Shown here: one piece after another, positions 32,666 to 41,786 of the stretch
Layout: each line of letters starts with the position of its first letter
Numbering within the stretch: position 1 is the stretch's first letter
From: an uncultured Lentisphaerota bacterium
GTDB taxonomy: Bacteria; Verrucomicrobiota; Kiritimatiellia; RFP12; UBA1067
Assembly: GCA_900320225.1 (NCBI GenBank)
Contig: ONRL01000022.1
Span: 1-44,973, forward strand
Direction: 5' to 3'
Length of the DNA: 44,973 nucleotides
Made by a program: the position numbers and the translations under genes
The notes under the pieces: model-generated
Seen by the model: the letters and a program-made list of their open reading frames with translations, nothing else
Told to the model about the DNA's origin: nothing
Database searches by the model: none

Positions 32666-34774
32666 ATGGCCATTGATTTTTCGAAAGTGCTCAACCCGGA
32701 GCAGTGCGCGGCGGCGACGGCCGGCGACGGGCCGATTCTCGTGCTGGCGGCCGCCGGCACGGGCAAGACGCGCACGCTCGTGCACCGCGTGGCGTATTTG
32801 GTGGAGAAGGGCGTGCCGCCCGAGCGCATCCTGCTGCTCACGTTCACGAACCGCGCCGCGAACGAGATGCTTGAGCGCGCCCAACGCGTCGTCCCCGGCG
32901 TGACCGGCATCTGGAGCGGCACGTTCCACTCGATCTGCAACAAGTTCCTCCGCCGCTGGGGGCGTCCCCTCGGCGTGAGTCCGAGCTTCACGATCCTCGA
33001 CGAGGATGACCAGAAGAAGCTCATGGGCCAATGCATCAAGGAGAACGTGAAGGAGGTCAAGGACTTCCAGAAGAAGGAGTTCCTCCTCAAGCTCGTCTCC
33101 GACGCCGCGAACGGCGAGGAGAGCCTCGAGCGCGTGGTCAACCGCTACCAGACGAAGACCGCGCTCGGCGACGTGGAGCTCATCCTGAAGGTGTGCCGCG
33201 CCTACGCGCAGCGCAAGGCGGAGCTCGGCGCGATGGACTTCGACGACCTGCTCGTGAACGGTCTCCGTCTCCTGCGCGAGGACGAGAAGACGCGTACGTT
33301 CCTCCAGGAGCATTTCCAGCACGTGCTCGTGGACGAGTACCAGGACACGAACGGCCTCCAGGCCGCGTTCACGGACCTCCTCGCCGCGAAGCACCGCAAC
33401 ATCATGGTGGTGGGCGACGACTTCCAGTGCATCTACACGTGGCGCGGCGCGAAGTTCGAGAACATCCGCGAGTTTCCCAGTCGCTGGCCGGACTGCAAGG
33501 TGCTGAAGCTCGAGCGCAACTACCGGAGCGTCGCGCCCATCCTCGACGTGGCGAACACGGTGATGAAGGACGTGCCGCACGAGTTCGAGAAGACGCTGCG
33601 CCCGTACCGCACCGGCGGCGCGCCCAAGCCGCGCCTCTACAACGTGTGGGACGGCCGCGCCCAGGCCGAGGCGATCGTCAAGCTCGCCACCGCGCTCCAC
33701 GAAAACGGCGTCCCGTACGGCGACATCGCCGTCCTCTACCGCTCGCATTACACCTCGATCGACATCCAGATGGCGCTCACGCGCAGCCGTCTGCCGTTCC
33801 GCATCACGAGCGGCGTGGGCGTGTTCGAGCAGCTGCACGTGAAGGACGTGCTCGCGTTCCTGCGCCTCTGCATCAACCCGCGCGCGGAAATGAGCTTCAT
33901 GCGCCTCATGGAGCTGCTGCCCGGCGTGGGCGAGGGCACGGCGCGCAAGTACTGGAAGGCGCTCGGCGGCGCGTTCGACGGCACGAACGCGATGGCGCGG
34001 ATGCACCTCGGCGAACTGATGTGCGCGAAGGGGCGTCCCGGCTGGCAGCAGATCGAGAGCGCGTTCGCGGCGGCGCCGGGACACCTCGCCGAGAAGGAGG
34101 ACCGCAAGCTCGTGACCGATTTCGTCGATTTCTTCTACGCCGCGCACCTCCATCGCCAGTTCGATCCGGAGGATGCCGACCAGCGCCTCGACGACCTGAC
34201 GGAAATCGCCGCGCACATCGCGACGACGCCGGGAGGCCTCGGCGCCTTCCTCGACGAGGTCGCGCTCATGACGAACCTTGACGCGCGCGCGAAGGCGTCC
34301 CTGCCGGCGGACCACATGCACCTCACCACGGTCCACCAGGCGAAGGGCATGGAGTGGCCGGTCGTGATCCTGCCGTGGCTTGCGGACAGCGTGTTCCCGA
34401 GCGCGCGGAGCATCGAGGACGGCAACCTCGCCGAGGAACGCCGTCTCTTCTACGTGGCGGTCACGCGCGCGAAGGACCGCCTTTACCTCTGCGTGCCGCG
34501 CTCGAAGAAGACGGCCGACGGCGGACAGTATCCCGTCGAACCATCGGTGTTCGTACGCGAGATTCCCAAGGAGCTCGTCGAGGAGCAGACGCTCTATTCC
34601 GCGCCCGAGCCCAGTTATGGGCATCGCCGCTGGGACGATGACGACGACGACTACGGCGGCGGTTACGGTCGACGTGGAGGTTACGGCGGCCGTGGTGGCT
34701 ATGGTGGCGGTTATGGTGGCGGTGGCCGGCGTGGCGGCGGATCGACGACTTACAAGACTTACTGGAGGCATTGA
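32666..34774 (+). CDS. UvrD/PcrA-type superfamily 1 helicase with RGG-rich tail
   Basis: This 702-aa protein is an SF1A 3'-5' DNA helicase. Motifs in order: Q motif (LNPEQCAAATAG), Walker A (AAAGTGKT), Ia (LLTFTNRAANEM), motif II (VDEYQDTN), motif III (GDDFQCIYTWRGA), motif IV (LERNYRS), motif V (TTVHQAKGMEWPVVIL) and motif VI (VAVTRAKDRLYL). It probably acts in repair or replication restart. The C-terminus is unusual: a run of Asp (WDDDDDDY), then about 30 residues of Gly, Arg and Tyr in RGG/YGG units, ending STTYKTYWRH. The usual PcrA C-terminal RNAP-binding Tudor-like domain is absent. The YfhO-like gene starts in its stop codon. Confidence 0.92.
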   Translation: MAIDFSKVLNPEQCAAATAGDGPILVLAAAGTGKTRTLVHRVAYLVEKGVPPERILLLTFTNRAANEMLERAQRVVPGVTGIWSGTFHSICNKFLRRWGRPLGVSPSFTILDEDDQKKLMGQCIKENVKEVKDFQKKEFLLKLVSDAANGEESLERVVNRYQTKTALGDVELILKVCRAYAQRKAELGAMDFDDLLVNGLRLLREDEKTRTFLQEHFQHVLVDEYQDTNGLQAAFTDLLAAKHRNIMVVGDDFQCIYTWRGAKFENIREFPSRWPDCKVLKLERNYRSVAPILDVANTVMKDVPHEFEKTLRPYRTGGAPKPRLYNVWDGRAQAEAIVKLATALHENGVPYGDIAVLYRSHYTSIDIQMALTRSRLPFRITSGVGVFEQLHVKDVLAFLRLCINPRAEMSFMRLMELLPGVGEGTARKYWKALGGAFDGTNAMARMHLGELMCAKGRPGWQQIESAFAAAPGHLAEKEDRKLVTDFVDFFYAAHLHRQFDPEDADQRLDDLTEIAAHIATTPGGLGAFLDEVALMTNLDARAKASLPADHMHLTTVHQAKGMEWPVVILPWLADSVFPSARSIEDGNLAEERRLFYVAVTRAKDRLYLCVPRSKKTADGGQYPVEPSVFVREIPKELVEEQTLYSAPEPSYGHRRWDDDDDDYGGGYGRRGGYGGRGGYGGGYGGGGRRGGGSTTYKTYWRH

Positions 34775-36669
34775 TGAAGCAGCGTGTAATGGATTTCCTG
34801 CGTCGTCCTTCAACGATCGCGTTCCTTGTATTCACGGCGCTTTATGTAGTGTGCATGGGCGGCATCTTCTGGGGCACGTGGTCGCTCGACAAGGCGCCGA
34901 TCGAACCGGACAACGCCACCTTCTACCCGATCAACGAGGCGGCGCGCTGGTTCCGGGGGCTCGTGGGTGGTAACGATTTCGTGCCGTCTGATCTCATGCA
35001 CGTGATCGGCAGCATGTACTTCTGGCAGGAACTTCAGTACGCCCTCGCAGGGTATCTCGCCGCGCTCGGCCTCGCGTTCTACCTGCGCGGACGCGGTCTC
35101 TCCCGTTTCGCCGCGCTGGCGGGCGGCGCCGCGTACGGCCTCATGGGCTACACGTTCACGCTCTTCTCGGCCGGCCACCTCGGCTGGTTCATCTGGATGA
35201 TGTACGGCCCGTTCGCGTTCGGCCTCGTGGACCGCGCGGTGCGGAAGGGGAAGTGGCGCAACTGGGCGCTTCTCGGCGCCGTGCTCGCCTGGGCCGCCGC
35301 GCGTCAGTCGGACATGTGGCTGCTCTTCACCGTCCTCACCTTCGCCTACGGCGTGTGGACGCTCGTGCGCGAGTGGAAGCAGGTCAAGTTCTTACGCGTT
35401 CTTGCAGGCGTGGGCGTGACGGCCGTCGTCACGTGCGCGATCGGTTTGCCGCAGTTCACGCGCGCGCTCACGCAGGACCTCGCCGGACGCGAGGCGCAGA
35501 TCGCCGCGACGAGCGGGAAGGATGCGAGCGAGACGGTCGACAAGTCCGCCGACGAACGCTGGCGGTTCTGCACGAGCTGGTCGCTGCCGCCCGAGGACAC
35601 GCTTGAGTTTGTGGCGTCCGAGATCCACGGCGGCTCGAACGACCCGCGCGTGAGCCCCACCAATCCCTACAAGGGACGTCTCGGCCAGCAGATCGTGGTG
35701 CCCGCCAACGCGGCCGGGCAGAAACATCCCGTAACCGGCGTGCCCCTCAAGGCGGGCGAGACGATCTGGATGCCCTACCGCCAGCATTCGCTCTATTTCG
35801 GCCTCCTGACGGTCCTCTTCGCCCTCGCTGGCCTGGTTGGCTGGTGGCGTTACCGGAAAGACGGATCCGGCATCTGGCGCGACGTGCCGTTCTGGTTCGG
35901 CGCGGGCGTGCTCGTGTACTTCTGCGCGCTCGGCTGCTTCACGCCGTTCTACAAGCTCGTCTACGCGCTGCCGTTCGGCAGTACGCTGCGCGCGCCCGTC
36001 AAGTTCGTGCATCTGCTGGAATTCTGCGTGGCCGCGCTCGCCGGCTTCGGTTTCGAAGCCGCGTGGCGCGGGTTCAAGCGGGAAGGGGCGGCGCCGTTCG
36101 GCTTGAAGGCCGTGCTGATCGTCCTGGCCGTGGCAAATGTCGTGAATCTCGCCTACGTCGATTCGAAATACTGCGCCGTGGAGGACGTCTCGTTCGTGCG
36201 GCTTCCGAACGCGGCGGCGGAGGACGTGGCGAAGGCCGGCGGCGGCAAGGTGTTCGTGGCCATTGCGCCGCAGGAAGGGCGGAAGGCCATCAATGACTCG
36301 ATGGGCGTGCATCTGGCCACGACCACGGACAATCCCGCCGACAACGACATCCGCTATTTCCTCGTCAACGGCAACACGCTTCGCCAGAACAAGACGTTCA
36401 ACGAATGGGTCCAGTCGGGACGCGTGAAATCCGTCGGCATGTACGCGCTTTCCCAGACGGGCGGCATATCGCGCGCGGCGGGCGCGTCGGCCCAGCTGGC
36501 GCTGTTCGAGAATCCGTCCGTGCCCGCGCCGCCGCCCAAGGAGGAGCCTGCGTCCAATCGAGCGCGGCAAGTCCTGGTTTGGGTGTCCGTGTTCGCCACC
36601 TTCGGTCTGTTGGCGTGGGGCGCATGGGGCGCCGTAAGGCGGAAGCGCGCATGTGAATCGCAACCATGA
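34774..36669 (+). CDS. Polytopic membrane protein, YfhO-like
   Basis: This 631-aa inner-membrane protein has about 10-12 hydrophobic helices: TIAFLVFTALYVVCMGGIFWG, ALAGYLAALGLAFYLRGRGLSRFAALAGGAAYGLMGY, WALLGAVLAWAAARQ, LRVLAGVGVTAVVTCAIGLPQF, LYFGLLTVLFALAGLVGWW and others. A large soluble loop lies near residues 220-330 and a C-terminal domain follows residue about 450, then a last helix and basic end. The layout and the segment LPFGSTLRAPVKFVHLLEFCVAALAGFGFE resemble YfhO/GT-C-type glycosyltransferase-like membrane proteins; no activity can be assigned. GGAGG 5 bases upstream supports ATG 34774, which overlaps the helicase stop by one base. Confidence 0.7.
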   Translation: MKQRVMDFLRRPSTIAFLVFTALYVVCMGGIFWGTWSLDKAPIEPDNATFYPINEAARWFRGLVGGNDFVPSDLMHVIGSMYFWQELQYALAGYLAALGLAFYLRGRGLSRFAALAGGAAYGLMGYTFTLFSAGHLGWFIWMMYGPFAFGLVDRAVRKGKWRNWALLGAVLAWAAARQSDMWLLFTVLTFAYGVWTLVREWKQVKFLRVLAGVGVTAVVTCAIGLPQFTRALTQDLAGREAQIAATSGKDASETVDKSADERWRFCTSWSLPPEDTLEFVASEIHGGSNDPRVSPTNPYKGRLGQQIVVPANAAGQKHPVTGVPLKAGETIWMPYRQHSLYFGLLTVLFALAGLVGWWRYRKDGSGIWRDVPFWFGAGVLVYFCALGCFTPFYKLVYALPFGSTLRAPVKFVHLLEFCVAALAGFGFEAAWRGFKREGAAPFGLKAVLIVLAVANVVNLAYVDSKYCAVEDVSFVRLPNAAAEDVAKAGGGKVFVAIAPQEGRKAINDSMGVHLATTTDNPADNDIRYFLVNGNTLRQNKTFNEWVQSGRVKSVGMYALSQTGGISRAAGASAQLALFENPSVPAPPPKEEPASNRARQVLVWVSVFATFGLLAWGAWGAVRRKRACESQP

Positions 36670-36673
36670 TTGT

Positions 36674-36713
36674 CTCACGCAGAAGCGCGGCGAGGCAGAG
36701 AACGCAGAGAAAG
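36674..36713 (+). repeat. Degenerate CGCAGAG-type repeat in a leader region
   Basis: Between the membrane protein and the oxidoreductase gene lies a purine-rich stretch with repeated near-copies of CGCAGAG (CACGCAGAAGCGC, GGCAGAGAACGCAGAGAAAG). It has the look of the short CGCAGAG repeats scattered in other genomes, but only one copy is in this window. It merges into the ribosome site of the next gene. Confidence 0.35.
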
Positions 36714-36722
36714 GGAAGTGAA

Positions 36723-38555
36723 ATGAAAAGAGCATGTTTTGTGATAGGCGCGGTGTTGGGGGCGTCAATTGCCGTCCACGGCGAGACGGTCTGCCTCGAG
36801 ACCGAACAGTTCGCCGACCGCGGCGGGTGGGCGGTCGATTCGCAGTTCATCGACCAGATGGGCTCGAGCTTCCTGCTCGCGCACGGCATGGGAAAAACCG
36901 TGGCCGACGCGACGACCACGTTCGACTGTCCGGCGGCGGGCACCTACCACGTGTGGGCGCGCACGCGCAACTGGACCGCGCCGTGGAGCGAGCACGCGGC
37001 CGGCACGTTCACGGTCAAGGTGAACGGGAAGGAGTTGCCGAACGTCCTCGGACGCGGCACCGGCGACTGGCAGTGGCAGAAGGCCGGCGAGGTGGCGCTC
37101 GAGAAGGGCAAGACCACGATTGCGCTCCACGACCTCACGGGCTTCGACGGGCGGTGCGACGTGGTGTATCTTTCGCTGGTGGCCGGCGAACCCGTGATGC
37201 CGGTTGTCAAGCCGGCGCCGCCGCGTCGCGTGAAGGCCGACCTCGTGGTGTGCGGCGGCGGCATCGCCGGCACCTGCGCGGCGATCTCGGCGGCGCGTCT
37301 CGGATTGAAGGTTGCGCTCGTGCAGGACCGTCCGATGCTCGGCGGCGCGAACTCGAGCGAGGTGCGCGTGCACTTGGGCGGCTACATGAACCTCGGGCCG
37401 TATCCGCGTCTCGGCGACGTGGTGGCGGAAATTGGTCCCGCGAAGGGCGGCAACGCGCAGCCCGCCGAACGATACGAGGACCAGCGCAAGCTCGACGCGG
37501 TCGCGGCCGAGAAGAACATCCAGCTCTTCCTCAACACGCGGATCGTGGCAATAGAGAAGAACGGCGACCGCATCGCCGCCGCGATCGGGCGCGACGTCGT
37601 CTCAGGCGCGCGCACTGCATTCGAGGCACCGCTTTTCGCAGACTGCACGGGCGACGCCTGCGTGGGCGCGCTCGCCGGCGCCGACTTCCGCATGGGACGC
37701 GAGTCGAAGGCCGAGACGGGTGAGGACATGGCGCCGGACGTGGCCGATACGATGACGATGGGCGCGTCGGTGCAGTGGTACACGAAGGACACCGGGCGTG
37801 CCGTCGCGTTCCCCGCCGAGCCGTGGATGATCGCCTTCAACGAGCAGAATTGCGAACACGGCCTGCGGGGTGACTGGGACTGGGAGACGGGGATGATGCG
37901 CGACCAGATCAGCGAGTTCGAGCGTATCCGCGACTACGGGATGCTCGTCGTGTACTCGAACTGGTCCTACCTGAAGAACAAATCCGCAAAGCGGGAAAAG
38001 TACGCAAGCCGCGAATTTGAGTGGGTGGCCTACGTGGCGGGCAAGCGCGAGAGCCGCCGTCTGATGGGCGACCACATTCTCACGCAGCAGGACGTGTTCG
38101 ACTTCGTGCCGTATCCGGACGGTACGTGCTGCACGACATGGGCGATCGATCTCCACTACCCGATGCCGCGCAACACGAAGCACTACGACGGCGAGCCGTT
38201 CCGCTCGATCTGCACGCACAACCGCCACTATGCCTATCCGATCCCGTACCGCTGCCTCTACTCGCGGAACGTGGCGAACCTCTTCATGGCGGGACGCAAC
38301 ATCTCCGTCACGCACGTCGCGCTCGGCACGACGCGCGTGATGCGCACCACGGGCATGATGGGCGAAGTGGTGGGCATGGCCGCGCGCGTGTGCAGGGACC
38401 ACGGCTGTCTGCCGCGCGGCGTTTACGAATCCCACCTCGGCGACCTGAAAGCGTTGATGGCGAAGGGCGTGGGCACGGGCAAGACGCAGCCGCCGCAGAA
38501 CTACAACCGCGGTTCGCTCATCCCCGGCACGCCGCCGAAGAAGAAAAAGGACTGA
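36723..38555 (+). CDS. Secreted FAD-dependent oxidoreductase (PF12831 type)
   Basis: This 610-aa protein has a signal peptide (MKRACFVIGAVLGASIAVHG) and an N-terminal beta-rich, carbohydrate-binding-like domain (residues about 20-165, TFTVKVNGKELPNVLGRGTG, TTIALHDLTGFDGRCDVVYLSL). An FAD-binding domain follows: ADLVVCGGGIAGTCAAISAARLGLKVALVQDRPMLGG. Conserved downstream blocks are ADCTGDACVG, YPIPYRCLYSRNVANLFMAGRNISVTHVALGTTRVMRTTGMMGEVVG, which close the FAD site. It ends in GTPPKKKKD. Secreted enzymes of this family are numerous in Bacteroidetes and PVC bacteria and lie near glycosidases; substrates are mostly unknown, probably sugars or sugar acids. Start ATG 36723 follows AAGGGAAG. Confidence 0.85.
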   Translation: MKRACFVIGAVLGASIAVHGETVCLETEQFADRGGWAVDSQFIDQMGSSFLLAHGMGKTVADATTTFDCPAAGTYHVWARTRNWTAPWSEHAAGTFTVKVNGKELPNVLGRGTGDWQWQKAGEVALEKGKTTIALHDLTGFDGRCDVVYLSLVAGEPVMPVVKPAPPRRVKADLVVCGGGIAGTCAAISAARLGLKVALVQDRPMLGGANSSEVRVHLGGYMNLGPYPRLGDVVAEIGPAKGGNAQPAERYEDQRKLDAVAAEKNIQLFLNTRIVAIEKNGDRIAAAIGRDVVSGARTAFEAPLFADCTGDACVGALAGADFRMGRESKAETGEDMAPDVADTMTMGASVQWYTKDTGRAVAFPAEPWMIAFNEQNCEHGLRGDWDWETGMMRDQISEFERIRDYGMLVVYSNWSYLKNKSAKREKYASREFEWVAYVAGKRESRRLMGDHILTQQDVFDFVPYPDGTCCTTWAIDLHYPMPRNTKHYDGEPFRSICTHNRHYAYPIPYRCLYSRNVANLFMAGRNISVTHVALGTTRVMRTTGMMGEVVGMAARVCRDHGCLPRGVYESHLGDLKALMAKGVGTGKTQPPQNYNRGSLIPGTPPKKKKD

Positions 38556-38559
38556 GCCA

Positions 38560-40227
38560 ATGCGGCGCGGCGTATGGATTGTCGCGGCGTTGCTGACCGG
38601 CGCGGCGTGCGCGGAAGGCGGCCCCGCCGGGTTGCCGTTTGATTGCACGGTTGAGATCGTTGAGACGAACGCCGACTACGTGGTGGAGCGTTTCGTCTAC
38701 CCGTCGCCCGTGCCGCCGTCGTTTCCCGAGGCAAAAAATGTGATCGCGTACTGCTTTCGTCCCGTCGGGCTTCCGCCGGGACGTCGTCCGGCCGTGCTCT
38801 GTCTCCACATCCTCGGCGGCAACGGAAGCATTACGCGCGCAATCGCGTCGTCTTACGCCGCTCGCGGCATGACGGCTCTCATGCCGCTCATGCCGATGTT
38901 CCTCGAGCGCACGCCGGCCTGTGGGCGCTTGACGGACCTCGCTTCGCCGAACGGGCCCCGCCATCTCGGCGAGACCTTCCGCGCCGTACCGCACGATATC
39001 CGCCGCAGCCTCGACGTGCTGGCCGCGTTGCCCGATGTCGATTCCCAGCGGATCGGCTTGATCGGGACGAGCCTCGGCGGCATCCTCGGCGTGTCGGCGG
39101 CCACGGACCCGCGCGTGCAGAAGGCGGTGTTCCTGCTTGCGGGCGGCGATCTTGAATCGATCCTGCAGGCCAACAACCACGAAGTGCAGCCAATCGCCGC
39201 CTGCGTCGCGCGTGCCAACGCCTCCGAGCGTGCGGTCCTCGACGAGGCGATGCGTACGCTGGAGCCGTTGCGCGCGATGCCGGCGCTCGCGGAGAAGGTG
39301 AAGGCGGGGCGCATCCGCATGTTCAACGCGGCCGACGACGAGGTGGTGCCGCCGGCGAACACGCGTCGTCTCGCCGAGGCGCTCGGACTTGCCGGGGGAC
39401 GCAACTTCACGCTGATTCCCGGCGTGGGACACTACACCGCCATCCTCAAACTTCCCGATATCGTGGACGAAACGGCCGAGTTCTTCGGCGGTGCCGATTT
39501 GAAGCCGCGTCCGCCGCGTCCGAACCGCAGTGACGACGCGACGGTGAAGGGCGTCTTCGCCCAGCTGAACAAGCTCGTCTCGGGTAATCCCCAGACGGGA
39601 CGCGTTCACCGCGTGGGCGTGAAAGTGGATGTCGTGCGCGACGGCGCCGTCGCGTTCGCGGGCTTTGCATCGTTCCTCTGCGGGCCGGGCGGACGCTTCG
39701 CCGTGTCGGTCGACGATGTCGGATTCAAGGGCGTCGGCGCAATTCGTCTTGGGCGCGGTGAACGTCTGTGGGTGGAGTCCGCGAAGGGCACGACCTTCTG
39801 CGGCAGCGCCGCGTCGCGCGCGAACTTCATTGACGGGCTCGATGCGAAGGCCCGTCGCGTGCATTCGGCCGCCATTCTCCTCACCGCGCTCGTGGCGCAG
39901 TCCGGCAACCTCGCGCTCTTCGAGAAGTTCGTCAAGATTTCCCTGCAGACGAGAGGCGATTCGCGCGCAATCGTCATTGGAGACGGCGCATTCACGGCCG
40001 AGGTCACGCTTGATTCTACTCGTAACGTGCCCACCGGCGTCTTTTACAAGAAGGGCGGCACCGAGGTGCGGGTGGTCTTCACGGAATGGAACCTCGAAGC
40101 ACCGTACCGCGCAGCTGATTTCGAGCCACGTGCGGGCGCGCCGCGCCGGGAAGTGGACGCCGCCACGCTGGACGCCGTGATCAGCGCCCTATTGGGCTTT
40201 GCGCTGGAGGGAGGGTTCGTGAAATGA
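38560..40227 (+). CDS. Secreted alpha/beta hydrolase with an extra C-terminal domain
   Basis: This 555-aa protein has a signal peptide (MRRGVWIVAALLTGAACA). The alpha/beta-hydrolase domain (residues about 50-310) shows the oxyanion strand PAVLCLHILGGNG, nucleophile elbow GLIGTSLGG with Ser171, acid Asp259 or Asp260 in NAADDEVVPP, and His291 in GVGHYTAI. This layout fits dienelactone-hydrolase or acetyl-xylan-esterase-like enzymes, so a carbohydrate esterase is plausible. Residues about 320-555 form a second domain I do not recognise, beta-rich (VHRVGVKVDVVRDGAVAFAGFASFLCGPGGRFAVSVDDVGFKG). AAGG about 9 bases upstream supports ATG 38560. The gap to the previous gene is 4 bases, and it overlaps the next gene by ATGA, so the three form one operon. 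Confidence 0.78.
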   Translation: MRRGVWIVAALLTGAACAEGGPAGLPFDCTVEIVETNADYVVERFVYPSPVPPSFPEAKNVIAYCFRPVGLPPGRRPAVLCLHILGGNGSITRAIASSYAARGMTALMPLMPMFLERTPACGRLTDLASPNGPRHLGETFRAVPHDIRRSLDVLAALPDVDSQRIGLIGTSLGGILGVSAATDPRVQKAVFLLAGGDLESILQANNHEVQPIAACVARANASERAVLDEAMRTLEPLRAMPALAEKVKAGRIRMFNAADDEVVPPANTRRLAEALGLAGGRNFTLIPGVGHYTAILKLPDIVDETAEFFGGADLKPRPPRPNRSDDATVKGVFAQLNKLVSGNPQTGRVHRVGVKVDVVRDGAVAFAGFASFLCGPGGRFAVSVDDVGFKGVGAIRLGRGERLWVESAKGTTFCGSAASRANFIDGLDAKARRVHSAAILLTALVAQSGNLALFEKFVKISLQTRGDSRAIVIGDGAFTAEVTLDSTRNVPTGVFYKKGGTEVRVVFTEWNLEAPYRAADFEPRAGAPRREVDAATLDAVISALLGFALEGGFVK

Positions 40228-41354
40228 AACGCCGTCTTTTGTTTGTCGCCGTATTATTACTCGCTCTTGTTGTACAGGCGGAGGGGAAGTGGTCAGGCGA
40301 CGGCTGGCTGCTCGAGCGTCCGGGCGCCGTGCCGATTCTCTTCCTGTCCGGCACGCCGGAGGAGATGGGCCGCCAGCACGGCGCGCTCCTCAAGGATCGC
40401 ATCGCGACGACCTACTCGCGCATCCTGCTCGTCGCCGGCGGATATCTCTACCTGAAGGACGACTGGTTCTTCGACCGCATCGAGGAGGTGGAGCGCCGCG
40501 TGGGCGCGGTTCTGCCTGACCGTTTCCTGCGCGAGTGCGACGCGATGAGCGCGGCGGCGGGTCTCACGCGCGCGCAGGGTCGCGCACTCAACCTCTTCCC
40601 CGAGATGTTCCACTGCAGCGGCATCGCGGCGCGCGGCAAGGCCACGCGTGGCGGGCAGGTGGTGCACGCGCGCGTCCTGGACTACATGCGCGACATCGGC
40701 TTGCAGAAGACGTCCGTGCTGCAGGTCTTCATGCCGAAAGGATTCCATGCGTGGATATCCGTGGGCTTCGCCGGCTTCAACGGTACGGTCACGAGCATGA
40801 ACGAGAAGGGACTTGCGATGGGCGAGATGGGCGGACGCGGCGAGGGGAAGTGGGACGGCCTCCCGATGTCGTACCTCATGCGCCGCGTGATGGAGGAGTG
40901 TGTCACGGTGGAGGAGGCACTCGCACTGATCCGCGCCACGCCGCTCACCTGCACATACTACTACGTCCTTTCGGATGCATCAGGGAACCTCGCGGCGGTG
41001 GAGGCGGACGTCGGCAAGCCGCTTCAGGTATTGAGACCGGGCGAAAAACATCCCTTGCTTGGGAAGACCTTCGAGGATGTTGTCTACGTGACGGCACCGA
41101 AACGCATGCCGGCGCTCGTGTCGCGTCTGGAGGAGAATTACGGACGCATCGACGCCGAAACCATGTGCGCGATCATCAAGCGCCCTGTGGCGATGGCGTC
41201 CAACCTCCACAACGCGATCTTCCTGCCCGAGACACGTGAAGTCCTCTTCTCGATTGCAGGCGCGAAGTCGGTGGCGTGCGACGAGCCCTACGACAAGGTT
41301 GATTTCATGGAACTCCTTGCACGCTACCGCGCCGCACGCACATCGCGTCCATAA
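40224..41354 (+). CDS. C45-like peptidase / acyl-CoA:6-APA acyltransferase-like Ntn hydrolase
   Basis: This 376-aa protein has a signal peptide (MKRRLLFVAVLLLALVVQA). The rest fits the C45 / acyl-coenzyme A:6-aminopenicillanic-acid acyltransferase family: GTPEEMGRQHGALLKDRI near the start, the likely autocatalytic Cys131 in MFHCSGIAARG, then GGQVVHARVLDYMRDIG (family 'GRNLDY' equivalent), GFAGFNGTVTSMNEKGLAMGEMG, and the C-terminal HNAIFLPETREVLFSIAG. These enzymes cleave themselves at the Cys and then hydrolyse amide bonds. The substrate is unknown. Start ATG 40224 overlaps the hydrolase stop, and the signal peptide begins there. Confidence 0.8.
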   Translation: MKRRLLFVAVLLLALVVQAEGKWSGDGWLLERPGAVPILFLSGTPEEMGRQHGALLKDRIATTYSRILLVAGGYLYLKDDWFFDRIEEVERRVGAVLPDRFLRECDAMSAAAGLTRAQGRALNLFPEMFHCSGIAARGKATRGGQVVHARVLDYMRDIGLQKTSVLQVFMPKGFHAWISVGFAGFNGTVTSMNEKGLAMGEMGGRGEGKWDGLPMSYLMRRVMEECVTVEEALALIRATPLTCTYYYVLSDASGNLAAVEADVGKPLQVLRPGEKHPLLGKTFEDVVYVTAPKRMPALVSRLEENYGRIDAETMCAIIKRPVAMASNLHNAIFLPETREVLFSIAGAKSVACDEPYDKVDFMELLARYRAARTSRP

Positions 41355-41398
41355 GTCGTCCAGCGCGCGGACGATGCAAAATTTATGAAAATACGCAC

Positions 41399-41427
41399 TT
41401 GTCAATGCGAAAAGTTTATGAGATAAT
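41399..41427 (+). promoter_or_regulatory. Canonical sigma-70 promoter of the KDAAK lipoprotein gene
   Basis: TTGTCA (41399-41404), spacer of exactly 17 bases, GATAAT (41422-41427). The leader of about 40 bases carries a small hairpin GGCC-CAAAA-GGCC (41441-41453) just before the AAGG ribosome site. This is the only full -35/-10 promoter of this strength in the window. Confidence 0.75.
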
Positions 41428-41472
41428 ATTTTCAAACAACGGCCCAAAAGGCCAGAAAGAAAGGTAAGAAAA

Positions 41473-41745
41473 ATGAAGATCATCGCTCGTACGCTCTGCG
41501 CCGCTGCTCTCGTTATCGGCACAGTGGCTCTGACCGGTTGCAACAAAAATGAAATCAAGACGGATGCGAAGGGCGCTGAAGCCGAGAAGGCCGTCAAGGA
41601 CGCCGAGAAGGCCACCAAAGACGCCGCCGCTTCCGCCAAGGACGCTGCGAAGGACGCCGCGGCGGCTGCGAAGGATGCCGCCAAGGGTGCCGCCGATGCC
41701 GCCAAGGGTGCTGCGGATGCCCTCAAGGACGCTGTCAAGAAGTAA
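41473..41745 (+). CDS. Small lipoprotein with KDAAK-type amphipathic repeats
   Basis: This 90-aa protein has a lipoprotein signal peptide with lipobox LTG-C and Cys23 as lipid anchor. The mature part from about residue 32 is almost only Ala, Lys, Asp, Glu and Gly in repeating units (EKAVKDAEKATKDAAASAKDAAK...). It would form one long amphipathic helix, as in Lpp, entericidin-like or LEA-type proteins. It may be an abundant envelope structural protein or a stress protein. A strong promoter, AAGG 8 bases before ATG 41473, and a strong terminator directly after make it a well-expressed single-gene unit. Confidence 0.8.
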   Translation: MKIIARTLCAAALVIGTVALTGCNKNEIKTDAKGAEAEKAVKDAEKATKDAAASAKDAAKDAAAAAKDAAKGAADAAKGAADALKDAVKK

Positions 41746-41786
41746 GTCGGTCCCTAACCGACGGGGCATCGCGAATGCCTCACAGC

